A program made the translations under genes and the position numbers. From contig JAKVCD010000008.1 in NCBI GenBank assembly GCA_022446815.1, positions 27,645 through 67,708 of the forward strand: a stretch of DNA of 40,064 nucleotides, given 5' to 3'. The notes under the pieces were generated by a model, which worked only from the letters and a program-made list of their open reading frames with translations, did no database searches and was not told the DNA's origin. Position 1 is the stretch's first letter; every line of letters begins with the position of its first letter. Shown here one piece after another: positions 15,933 through 23,763 of this stretch. The DNA is from Planctomycetota bacterium (GTDB taxonomy: Bacteria; Planctomycetota; UBA1135; GCA-002686595).

Positions 15933-17039
15933 ATGAACGTCGTAGGGGTCAGAGGCCGTACCCGCCAGCCGACAACGGGACTTCTCCTTGAGAGGCTCTC
16001 CATAAGTCGCCGTTGGAGTCTCCTTGGCCTAGGCATGTTGGCTTGCGTGAGCGTCTTGTTTGCTTGCTCTACTGGCGCCCTAGAGATCGAGCCTAGCAGG
16101 GCCCTTAGCATCTTCTGGGGAAAGATCAGCGGAGCTCTTACAGGCGCCCTACCCCCGGACGCTGCGATCCTTCTGGGTATACGCCTACCGAGGGTTCTCT
16201 TCGCCGTCATCGCAGGGGCAGGTCTCGGAGTCGCAGGAGCGGTGCTGCAAGGTCTCTTTAGAAATCCGCTCGCAGACCCAGGGCTCATCGGCGTCTCATC
16301 TGGAGCAGCAGCGGGTGCAGTCATCACGTTGTTCTTCATGCCATTCTTGACCGCTCATCAGGGCGGCTTAGGAGCCGACTGGGTGACTGCGCTAGGCGCC
16401 CTCGCGGGCGGGCTCATCAGTGTCCTCCTCGTTTATAAGCTCTCAACAAAGGGTGGCTATACCTCGACAGTGAACATGCTGCTCTTCGGGATCGCCATCA
16501 ACACCGTAGCGGGCTCCTTGATCGGCGTCTTTATCTACTCTGCGGACGAGGCACGACTCCGCTCGATCACGCTGTGGATGATGGGCTCACTCGCTAGCGC
16601 GAACTGGAGGACCCTCTTCATCACTGCCGGCCTGATGACTGCATGTCTTTTTGGCCTGCTACGCATAGCGAAGCCTTTGAACGCCTTCACGCTGGGAGAG
16701 CAACAGGCGCTTCACTTGGGAGTCCCCGTCTCAAAGTTGAAGCGACGCGTGATCATTTGGGCCACGCTCGCTGTGGCATCGAGCGTCGCCTTTAGCGGCC
16801 TGATCGGATTTATAGGGCTGGTCGTCCCCCACCTCGTCCGCCTCCTCGCCGGCTCGGATCACCGTGTAGTGTTACCAGGCTCTGCACTGATGGGAGCCTC
16901 ACTCCTCGTGCTGGCCGACGCCATGGCTCGCATAACAGTCGCCCCCGCCGAGCTTCCCATAGGCCTAGTGACCTCCATCCTAGGAGCCCCCTTCTTGATC
17001 TTCCTCCTTGTCAAGAGGAGAGGGAGCGCGCCCTCATGA
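15933..17039 (+). CDS. hmuU: Heme ABC transporter permease HmuU (FecCD family)
   Basis: 368 residues with about ten hydrophobic segments. FecCD hallmarks: RLPRVLFAVIAGAGLGVAGA, LQGLFRNPLADPGLIGVSSG, and the coupling-region GLIGFIGLVVPHLVRLLAG followed by LADAMAR and the terminal ELPIGLVTSILGAPFLIFLL. The first ~30 residues are a basic cytoplasmic extension. It forms the inner-membrane channel with HmuV; the ATG of hmuV overlaps its TGA (17036-17039). Heme specificity comes from the neighbours HmuT and HmuS; the permease alone could equally serve siderophores or B12. Confidence 0.9.
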   Translation: MNVVGVRGRTRQPTTGLLLERLSISRRWSLLGLGMLACVSVLFACSTGALEIEPSRALSIFWGKISGALTGALPPDAAILLGIRLPRVLFAVIAGAGLGVAGAVLQGLFRNPLADPGLIGVSSGAAAGAVITLFFMPFLTAHQGGLGADWVTALGALAGGLISVLLVYKLSTKGGYTSTVNMLLFGIAINTVAGSLIGVFIYSADEARLRSITLWMMGSLASANWRTLFITAGLMTACLFGLLRIAKPLNAFTLGEQQALHLGVPVSKLKRRVIIWATLAVASSVAFSGLIGFIGLVVPHLVRLLAGSDHRVVLPGSALMGASLLVLADAMARITVAPAELPIGLVTSILGAPFLIFLLVKRRGSAPS

Positions 17040-17848
17040 TCTGCACCTCACGTCTCTCAGTGATCATTGGCGGGCAGAAGATCCTCAAGGAGGTCTCCTT
17101 TGACATTCACCATGGAGAGCTCGCCTGCGTCATAGGCCCCAACGGCGCAGGAAAGAGCACCCTCATCCGTGCTATGTCGGGAGACCTCAAGCCATGCGAG
17201 GGAGAGGTGATGCTCGCAGGTGATCCCATCCATCGACTAGCACTAGGACACCTCGCGAGGCGAAGAGCCGTCGTCACTCAAGACACCTCCGTACCCTTCT
17301 CCTTCCGCGCTGCCGAGGTGATCGCCCTCGGGCTCACGCCATGGAGCCTCTCTCACTCCGAAGCAGAGGACATCATCAGCTTGGTGTCCGACCTCACAGA
17401 TGTCCGGCACTTACTCGAACGAGATATCCAGACGCTCTCTGGAGGTGAACGACAGAGAGTGCAACTCGCGAGGGCCTTGGCGCAGCTATGGCCCGGCGAA
17501 CTTACAGAGCAAGCGCTGTTGCTAGACGAGCCGCTGAGCGCGCTCGATATGGGCCAGCAATCAAGGACACTCGCACTGCTCCGGAAGCTCAGAGAGAGAG
17601 AGCTCACAATCGTCTGCGTCATGCACGACCTCAACGCGGCGCTAAGTTGCGCTGACCGACTCCTTGTCCTGAAAGATGGAGCGCTCATCGCGGATGAACA
17701 TCCGCGACGCTTAGACCTACCTCTCCTCTTGAGCCAGACCTTCGAGACACCCCTCGAACAGGTCAATCATGGACCAAATGAGAGCCCGATCATCATTCCC
17801 GTGACGACTCATCGCTCACTTACCCCCACCCTTAAGCCTGCCCCCTAA
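17036..17848 (+). CDS. hmuV: Heme ABC transporter ATPase HmuV
   Basis: 270 residues of one ABC ATPase domain: Walker A GPNGAGKST, Q-loop in VVTQDTSVPF, signature LSGGERQRVQLARAL, Walker B ALLLDEPLSAL and the switch His in CVMHDLNAAL. FRAAEVIALGLTPW before the signature is typical of HmuV/FecE-type ATPases. It overlaps hmuU by four bases and powers heme import at the cytoplasmic face. A short C-terminal tail after QVNHGPNESPIIIP is not conserved. Confidence 0.92.
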   Translation: MICTSRLSVIIGGQKILKEVSFDIHHGELACVIGPNGAGKSTLIRAMSGDLKPCEGEVMLAGDPIHRLALGHLARRRAVVTQDTSVPFSFRAAEVIALGLTPWSLSHSEAEDIISLVSDLTDVRHLLERDIQTLSGGERQRVQLARALAQLWPGELTEQALLLDEPLSALDMGQQSRTLALLRKLRERELTIVCVMHDLNAALSCADRLLVLKDGALIADEHPRRLDLPLLLSQTFETPLEQVNHGPNESPIIIPVTTHRSLTPTLKPAP

Positions 17849-17859
17849 GGAAGAAAGAA

Positions 17860-18924
17860 ATGCCGACACAGACCGCACCGATCGCTGACCCTGAGCTACT
17901 TGCCACCCAATGGAGAGACCTCCTTGAGGCAGAGCCCAAGCTTCGTATTCGCGACGCCGCTGACAGGCTCGGGGTGAGCGAGGCAAACCTCCTCGAACTC
18001 TCGCTTGGGAAGGGTGTCACTCGCCTTTCAGGATCTCTGACTGACCTCTTCGGACGCGTGGGTGAGCTTGGTCGATGTATGGCCCTGACGCGCAATGAAG
18101 CCGCTGTTCACGAGCGTACAGGGGAGTATCAAGAGATCTCTTTCGGAGGACATGGTGGCCTAGTCCTAGGCCCTGACATTGACCTGCGCCTCTTCCCTAA
18201 GAAATGGTCGACGGCCTACGCTGTCATTGATGAGGAGGCGAAGCCAACGAGGAGGAGCCTCCAGTTCTTCGACAAGAATGGGCTAGCGGCCCACAAGATC
18301 TACCTGCGAGACGAGGAGAAGGTCGAGGCCTTCAACGCGCTCGTCAGTGACTTCAGCGAAGAGGGAGCCGCGGGGCTCACCTACTTCGAGCCGATGAAGC
18401 CCACTAAAGACGAGAGGCCGGACGTCGAGATCGACATCTCAGGTTTCCAAGAGGCGTGGCTGGGCATGAAGGACACTCATGACTTCTTCATCATCTGCCA
18501 CAAGTTCGGCGTCTCGCGTACGCAAGCACTCAGGCTAGCGCCGGAAGGTCACGCTCTAGAGGTTGCCAATCATTCCTTCCGAAACGCGCTCGAGAAGGCG
18601 CGAGATGGCGAGCTCCCTATCATGGTCTTTGTGAGCAGCTCGGGAGTGATCCAGATACACACGGGCCCCGTAAAGAAGCTGATGGAGTATGGGGACTGGT
18701 TCAACGTCATGGACCCCGACTTCAACCTGCATGTCTTAGAGACTGCGATCGCCTCAACCTGGATCGTGCGGAAGCCCACTGAGGACGGGGTCGTCACTTC
18801 TCTAGAGCTCTTTGATGCGAAGGGCGAGAGTATCCTGCTCATGTTCGGTGCTAGGAAACCCGGCAAGCCGGAGCTCCCTGAGTGGACTCGATTGACTGAA
18901 GAGCTCCTCCAAACGCCTAGTTGA
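17860..18924 (+). CDS. hmuS: Heme-degrading / heme-trafficking factor HmuS
   Basis: 354 residues, the usual length for HmuS/ChuS/HemS. It shows a leading RIRDAADRLGVSEANLLEL helix-turn region and family signatures CMALTRNEAAVHERTGEY, GPDIDLRLFPKKW and RSLQFFDKNGLAAHKIYL. The second half repeats the fold: MKDTHDFFIICHKFGVSRTQAL, where His207 fits the heme-ligand His of HemS, then ANHSFRNALEKA and IQIHTGPVKKL. No signal peptide. It receives imported heme in the cytoplasm, opening it to release iron or passing it on. An AAGGAAG ribosome site lies 11 bases after the hmuV stop. Last gene of the Fur-controlled operon. Confidence 0.92.
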   Translation: MPTQTAPIADPELLATQWRDLLEAEPKLRIRDAADRLGVSEANLLELSLGKGVTRLSGSLTDLFGRVGELGRCMALTRNEAAVHERTGEYQEISFGGHGGLVLGPDIDLRLFPKKWSTAYAVIDEEAKPTRRSLQFFDKNGLAAHKIYLRDEEKVEAFNALVSDFSEEGAAGLTYFEPMKPTKDERPDVEIDISGFQEAWLGMKDTHDFFIICHKFGVSRTQALRLAPEGHALEVANHSFRNALEKARDGELPIMVFVSSSGVIQIHTGPVKKLMEYGDWFNVMDPDFNLHVLETAIASTWIVRKPTEDGVVTSLELFDAKGESILLMFGARKPGKPELPEWTRLTEELLQTPS

Positions 18925-19041
18925 TCTAAGGAGAGAGATGCCTGCCCTCTCATGAGGGTCGAGGCTTTATCACGTTAGAGGTTTTTTAAGGCGGGCTTTG
19001 GCGAGTCGTCAGACGCAGAGATCTAGAAGCCCTGTCTGCCA

Positions 19042-19064
19042 GAGAGGCTGGCTCACAGCCTCTC
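19042..19064 (+). terminator. Perfect 9-bp hairpin upstream of the amidohydrolase pair
   Basis: GAGAGGCTG and CAGCCTCTC pair across a GCTCA loop, 37 bases before the amidohydrolase start and 118 bases after hmuS. No T-tract follows. It may end the heme transcript or sit in the 5' leader of the next operon. A smaller hairpin (CCCTC/GAGGG, 18945-18958) lies nearer hmuS. Confidence 0.45.
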
Positions 19065-19100
19065 CTTACCGTGGGAAGCAGAGGTCGTTAGGCTTAGCTC

Positions 19101-20471
19101 ATGAGCCACTCACGCCTCTCCATGCCTCGCGTGCTCTTCGGAGTCGCCGCGGCCCTGCTCTTCCTCTCCCCCATCGTCGGGGCCCAGACCACCGCGATCA
19201 CTGGTGGGACGCTGCTCCCGATCGATGCCCCCGCCATCGAGGGCGGGGTGATGCTCGTCGAGGGCGGCAAGATCACAGCCATCGGCGCAGCCGACGCGGT
19301 CAAGGTCCCCGCGGGCGCTGTTGTCGTAGACGCGACGGGCAAGGTCGTCATGCCAGGCCTCGTCGACACGCACTCGCACATCGGCGGCATCGGCGCTGCA
19401 GACAGCTCCGGCCCCTTGCAGCCCGGCGTCCGCGTCTACGACTCGATCAACGTGCGCTCGTCCGGCTTCCGGCGCGCCCTCGCTGGCGGGCTCACCTCCC
19501 TCAACATCATGCCGGGCTCAGGGCACCTCTCCTCCGGGCAGACCGTGTACGTGAAGCTGCGCTACGGCGACTCTACCCCGCGCACGATCGACGCCATCAC
19601 CTACCGCTTCCCTGACGGCGCCCCCATGGGCGGGCTCAAGATGGCGAACGGCACGAACTCCATCCGCAACGAGGGCAAGGGCGGCTTCCCTGGCACCCGC
19701 GGCAAGTCAGCCTTCCTCGTGCGCTCACTCTTCATCCAGGCCCAGGAGTACCGCGCCAAGATCGAGCGCGCGGTCGACGAAGACGGGAACCCTGACGAGA
19801 GCAAGCTCCCCGACCGGAACCTGCACTTGGAGACCCTGCTCGAGGTCTTGGATGGGAAGCGCATCGTCCATCACCACACACACCGGCATGACGACATCCT
19901 CACTGTGCTGCGCCTCGCCGAGGAGTTCGGCTTCCGCGTCGTCCTGCACCACGTCTCCGAGGGATGGCGCGTCGCCGACGAGATCGCCGCGGCGAAGGTC
20001 CCCTGCTCCGCGATCTTGGTGGACTCCCCTGGCGGAAAGCTTGAGGCTCTGAACCTCGTCATGGAGTGCGGCGGGATCCTCGAGAAGGCCGGCGTCCGCA
20101 CCGCCTTCCACACAGACGACTGGATCACCGACTCGCGCCTCTTCTTCCGCTCTGCGGCCCTCGCCGTGCGCGCGGGGATGACCCGCCAAGGCGCGCTCGA
20201 ATCCCTCACCCTCGCAGGCGCAGAGATGATGGACCTCCAAGACCGCGTCGGCTCGCTCACGCCGGGCAAGGACGCTGACTTCATCATCCTCTCCGGTGAT
20301 CCCTTGAGCGTGTACACCAGGGTCGAAGAGACCTGGGTGGAGGGTGAGAAGGTCTTCGACCTCTCGGACCCAAAAGATCAGCTCTACGCGGAGGGCGGCT
20401 ACGGCGCAGGCGAGGAGATCTCTCCCTACTTCTGCTGCTACGACCATCTCATGAAGAAGGAGGCCAACTAA
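19101..20471 (+). CDS. Exported amidohydrolase (imidazolonepropionase-like), catalytically complete member of pair
   Basis: 456 residues with a signal peptide (MPRVLFGVAAALLFLSPIVGA, from residue 8). Amidohydrolase-fold landmarks: VVMPGLVDTHSH (metal His91, His93), HHHTHRHDD (257-265), VVLHHVSEG (His283/284), and AFHTDDW (His337 and Asp339), then the usual GSLTPGKDADFIILSGDP closing the small beta domain. No carboxylated Lys was assigned. Its TAA overlaps the next ATG by one base, so it is translated together with a paralog lacking these residues. The pair is a recurrent planctomycete/Bacteroidetes arrangement; the substrate (cyclic amide, dipeptide or similar) is unknown. Confidence 0.85.
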   Translation: MSHSRLSMPRVLFGVAAALLFLSPIVGAQTTAITGGTLLPIDAPAIEGGVMLVEGGKITAIGAADAVKVPAGAVVVDATGKVVMPGLVDTHSHIGGIGAADSSGPLQPGVRVYDSINVRSSGFRRALAGGLTSLNIMPGSGHLSSGQTVYVKLRYGDSTPRTIDAITYRFPDGAPMGGLKMANGTNSIRNEGKGGFPGTRGKSAFLVRSLFIQAQEYRAKIERAVDEDGNPDESKLPDRNLHLETLLEVLDGKRIVHHHTHRHDDILTVLRLAEEFGFRVVLHHVSEGWRVADEIAAAKVPCSAILVDSPGGKLEALNLVMECGGILEKAGVRTAFHTDDWITDSRLFFRSAALAVRAGMTRQGALESLTLAGAEMMDLQDRVGSLTPGKDADFIILSGDPLSVYTRVEETWVEGEKVFDLSDPKDQLYAEGGYGAGEEISPYFCCYDHLMKKEAN

Positions 20472-21694
20472 TGAGCTCCAAGATCACCGCCGCGCTCTTC
20501 GGGCTGCTCGCAGCGGGCCCGATCGCCGCCGCCCAGGTCGCAGTCAAAGCCGAGACCATCCACACTGTCTCTGGACCTGTCATCAAGGACGGCGTCGTCG
20601 TCGTAACAGACGGCAAGATAGCCGCGGTTGGGCCAGCCGCTGAGGTCAGCATCCCCGCAGGTCACGAGGTCTTGGAGGCCAAGGTCCTCGTCCCTGGCTT
20701 CGTCGACGTCCGGGCGACCGTAGGGCTCACCGGGATCTACAACGGCGATGACCAAGCCCACGATCAGGACATGCTCGAGCGCTCCGCTCCGATCCAGCCG
20801 GGGCTCCGCGCGATCGACGCCTACAACCCACGCGAAGAGCTCTTGGAGTACATCCGCTCCTTCGGCGTGACCACGATCCACACCGGGCACGCGCCCGGAC
20901 CGCTCGTCTCTGGGCAGACCATGATCGCCAAGACTCGCACGACGACCCTCGCGGACGCCGTGATGAAGCCCTTCTTCGGCGTCGCTGCGACGCTCTCACC
21001 GAAGGCGCAGTCGGGCGCTGGCGCGCCGGGAACGCGCGGCAAGACCTACGCCATGCTGCGCGAGGCGCTCATCGGGGCCGAGGCTTACAAGGCCAAGCTC
21101 GAGAGCTATGACGGCGAGGGAGCGCCGCCTGCGCGAGACCTCGCGAAGGAGGCGCTGGTCGCAGTGCTCAACGGCGAGGCGCCTCTCATCGTCACAGCGA
21201 ATCAAGCTCAAGACATCGCGAGCGCGCTGCGGCTCCAAGAAGAGTTCAGCGTGAAGGTGTGGCTCGATATGGCAGCAGAGGTCTACACCTTGATGGATGA
21301 GGTGAAGGCTGCTGGCTCGCCAGTGCTGATCCACCCGACCACCTATCGCGCCTACAGCGAGACCAAAAACCTCTCCTTCACCACCGCGGCTAAGCTCGCC
21401 GAAGCTGGTGTCCCCTTCGCGATCCAGACAGGCTACGAGGCCTACGTCCCGAAGGTGCGCGTCCTCGTCTTCGAAGCCGCCATCGCCGCCGCGCATGGCC
21501 TCGGCTTCGAGCGCACCCTGGAGTCCATCACCCTCAGCCCCGCGAAGCTCCTCGGCATCGCTGACCGCGTCGGCTCCATCGAGGTCGGCAAGGACGGCGA
21601 CCTCGCGCTCTTTAACGGCGATCCCTTCGAGTACACGACCCACTGCACCGGCGTCGTGATTGAGGGCGAGGTAGCCTCGAGGGCCGTCAGGTAG
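20471..21694 (+). CDS. Exported amidohydrolase paralog lacking metal ligands (likely pseudoenzyme)
   Basis: 407 residues with a signal peptide (MSSKITAALFGLLAAGPIAAAQ). It keeps the amidohydrolase frame (GVVVVTDGKIAAVGPA, LVPGFVDVRATVG, PIQPGLRAIDAYNP, VSGQTMIAKTRT, GSIEVGKDGDLALFNGDP) and aligns with the preceding gene. But the D-x-H-x-H motif reads DVRAT (79-83), the second His cluster reads IVTANQAQD, and the HTDD motif reads QTGYE. All visible metal ligands are gone, while the frame is intact and the coupling tight, so it is retained as a protein. It probably forms a heteromer with, or regulates, the active paralog (inference). Confidence 0.83.
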   Translation: MSSKITAALFGLLAAGPIAAAQVAVKAETIHTVSGPVIKDGVVVVTDGKIAAVGPAAEVSIPAGHEVLEAKVLVPGFVDVRATVGLTGIYNGDDQAHDQDMLERSAPIQPGLRAIDAYNPREELLEYIRSFGVTTIHTGHAPGPLVSGQTMIAKTRTTTLADAVMKPFFGVAATLSPKAQSGAGAPGTRGKTYAMLREALIGAEAYKAKLESYDGEGAPPARDLAKEALVAVLNGEAPLIVTANQAQDIASALRLQEEFSVKVWLDMAAEVYTLMDEVKAAGSPVLIHPTTYRAYSETKNLSFTTAAKLAEAGVPFAIQTGYEAYVPKVRVLVFEAAIAAAHGLGFERTLESITLSPAKLLGIADRVGSIEVGKDGDLALFNGDPFEYTTHCTGVVIEGEVASRAVR

Positions 21695-21706
21695 CTCTGG
21701 CGAAGT

Positions 21707-22309
21707 TCAGAGTGACTCTCGTAGCGCCGCAGAGAGCACCGATGCTTCGCACCAGCCGGTCGTGAGGAGCTGGGCCTGGTCTCCATCGAGGAGACCGACG
21801 CTTGGAAAGCTGTAGGCCCCGATCCCGCTCCGCAGGGCAAAGTCGCGCTCCAGCCTCTCTTGAGTCTCGGGAGCGCGGAGCGCGGCCTCGAAGGCGGCGG
21901 GGTCTAAGCCGATCTCTTGAGCGAGAGCCGTGAGCGTCTCCGTGTCCGAGGGATTGCGCGCCTCCTGGTAGTAAGCGCGCTGAATGGCGGCGAGCATCCC
22001 CTCAGCCTTCCCCGACTCCCCCGCCACGATCACCGCGCGGCAAGAGGGATAGGTCGAGCGACGCGGAGCACACTCAGCCCAGAAGGCGTGGTTGAACTTC
22101 ACACCAGTGCGCTGAGCGACAGCGCGCCAGGCCTCTTGGACGTAGGTCTTCGTCGCCTCGTCCATCGGCTCATCAGAGTCCGGGGCGAGGCCGCCCATGA
22201 CGAGCTGCCACTCGAGATCGGGGAAAGTCTCGGACACCTCCCTGCGGACCTCGGTGAAGCCCCAGCACCAAGAGCACATGGGGTCGACGACGTAGAGCAA
22301 CGTCGGCAT
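21707..22309 (-). CDS. DsbA-family protein (FrnE/2-hydroxychromene isomerase-like)
   Basis: 200 residues, no signal peptide, so probably cytoplasmic. The thioredoxin-fold active site is CSWC (Cys12-Cys15) in VVDPMCSWCWGF, and a helical insert follows, with AFWAECAPRRSTYPSCRAV and a cis-Pro-like GAYSFPSVGLL near the end. The CSWC site and the following helices match the DsbA-like FrnE group. It starts eight bases after the end of the DUF1501 gene and closes the PSD1-DUF1501-DsbA operon. Convergent with the amidohydrolase genes, 12 bases apart. Confidence 0.85.
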   Translation of the reverse strand: MPTLLYVVDPMCSWCWGFTEVRREVSETFPDLEWQLVMGGLAPDSDEPMDEATKTYVQEAWRAVAQRTGVKFNHAFWAECAPRRSTYPSCRAVIVAGESGKAEGMLAAIQRAYYQEARNPSDTETLTALAQEIGLDPAAFEAALRAPETQERLERDFALRSGIGAYSFPSVGLLDGDQAQLLTTGWCEASVLSAALRESL

Positions 22310-22317
22310 GCGCGCCC

Positions 22318-23763
22318 TCAGGCCAAGAGCTCTCTCACGACGTGCGGCTCCTCGACGCCGGTCAGCCGCTGCTCCAAGCCCTGATAGGGATAGGTGAAGC
22401 GCTGGTGGTCGATCCCGAGCTGGTGGAGGATCGTCGCATTGAGATCGTTGATGTGCACAGGGTCGCGGACGATGTTGTACGAGAAGTCGTCTGTCTCGCC
22501 GTGCTCGTAGCCCTCGCGGATGCCCGCGCCGGCCATCCAGGTCGTGAAGCAGCGCGGGTGGTGATCGCGGCCATGGTTGTTCTCCGTAAGCGCGCCTTGC
22601 GAGTAGATCGTGCGCCCGAACTCCCCGCCCCAGATGACGAGGGTGTCCTCTAAGAGCCCGCGCTGCTCGAGATCACGCACGAGAGCCGCAGAGGCCTGAT
22701 CCGTGTCGCGGCACTGATCACGGATCTCACCGGGCAGATTGTTGTGCTGGTCCCATCCCCGATGGAAGAGCTGGACGAAGCGCACGTTGCGCTCGGCCAT
22801 GCGACGGGCGAGGACGCAGTTCGCTGCGAAGGTGCCGGGCTTTCTGGCGTCTTCCCCGTAGAGCTCAAAGGTAGACTCCGGCTCGTCTGAGAGGTCCATC
22901 AGGTCAGGCACCGACGTCTGCATGCGGTAGGCCATCTCGTACTGGGAGATACGCGCCTGCACCTCGGCGTCGTGGGTCTCTTCATACTTAGCCTCATTGA
23001 TCTTTGCTATTCCATCCAGCATCCGACGCCGCGTCCCAGCGTCGATCCCGTCAGGGTTCGTGAGGTAGAGCACCGCCTCCTTGCCACTCCGGAACTTAAC
23101 GCCCTGATGCTCCGAGGGCAGGAAGCCCGAGCCCCAGAGGCGTGAGTAGAGCGCCTGGAAGTTCCCCCTCCCGCGGCTGATCATGACGATGTAGTCGGGG
23201 AGGTCACGGTTCATCGAGCCGAGGCCATAGGAGAGCCAGGCTCCCATGCTGGGCTTGCCCTGCTGCTGGCTGCCTGTGTTGATGTAGGTGATGGCGGGGT
23301 CGTGGTTGATCGCCTCCGTATTCATCGACTTGATGAGGGTGATCTTGTCGACGATACGAGCGGTGTACGGAAGGAGCTCGCTGACCCAGGTCTGATGCTC
23401 GCCGTAGCGCTTAAAGTCGAACATCGGAGCCACGCAGGGGAAGGATGACTGCCCGCTCGTCATCGTCGTCAGACGCTGGCCTTGTCGGATGGACTCCGGG
23501 AGCTCGATGCCGTGGAGCTCACGCATCTTCGGGTGGTAATCGAAGAGGTCGATCTGCGAAGGCGCACCGTTCATGAAGAGATAGATGACCCGCTTTGCCT
23601 TGGGAGCGAAGTGCGGCACATCTCTAGCAGAGATCCCGCCGGCGAGCGCCTCGCGCCCGAGCATCGAGCCCAGCGCCATCGCGCCGAGGCCGTTGGCGCC
23701 GCTCTTCAAGAGCGAGCGCCTGGTGACCTGCCGGCTGCGTTCTGTGATGGGGTCCATAGTCAT
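22318..23763 (-). CDS. Tat-exported DUF1501 (sulfatase-like) protein
   Basis: About 481 residues from the ATG at 23763; an upstream in-frame start would overlap PSD1 by 58 bases. The chosen ATG overlaps the PSD1 TGA as ATGA. The N-terminus carries a twin-arginine signal (TRRSLLKSG, Arg15-Arg16, then [10 protein letters not shown]). The body has DUF1501 signatures: [90 protein letters not shown]1501 proteins share the alkaline-phosphatase/sulfatase fold and almost always pair with PSD1 cytochromes, as here. Role in polymer or sulfated-substrate use is presumed, not shown. Confidence 0.92.
   Translation of the reverse strand: MTMDPITERSRQVTRRSLLKSGANGLGAMALGSMLGREALAGGISARDVPHFAPKAKRVIYLFMNGAPSQIDLFDYHPKMRELHGIELPESIRQGQRLTTMTSGQSSFPCVAPMFDFKRYGEHQTWVSELLPYTARIVDKITLIKSMNTEAINHDPAITYINTGSQQQGKPSMGAWLSYGLGSMNRDLPDYIVMISRGRGNFQALYSRLWGSGFLPSEHQGVKFRSGKEAVLYLTNPDGIDAGTRRRMLDGIAKINEAKYEETHDAEVQARISQYEMAYRMQTSVPDLMDLSDEPESTFELYGEDARKPGTFAANCVLARRMAERNVRFVQLFHRGWDQHNNLPGEIRDQCRDTDQASAALVRDLEQRGLLEDTLVIWGGEFGRTIYSQGALTENNHGRDHHPRCFTTWMAGAGIREGYEHGETDDFSYNIVRDPVHINDLNATILHQLGIDHQRFTYPYQGLEQRLTGVEEPHVVRELLA

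Noticed and set aside
18925..19100. tRNA or small RNA gene between the heme operon and the amidohydrolases
   Set aside because: Two hairpins are present, but no cloverleaf, anticodon arm or T-loop-like GTTCGA segment was found.
19725..20447. Minus-strand 240-codon frame
   Set aside because: Antisense to the amidohydrolase gene, whose metal-binding motifs are clear.
20471..21694. Degenerate amidohydrolase as a pseudogene
   Set aside because: The frame is intact with signal peptide and full fold, and its start is coupled to the preceding stop; better read as a retained pseudoenzyme.
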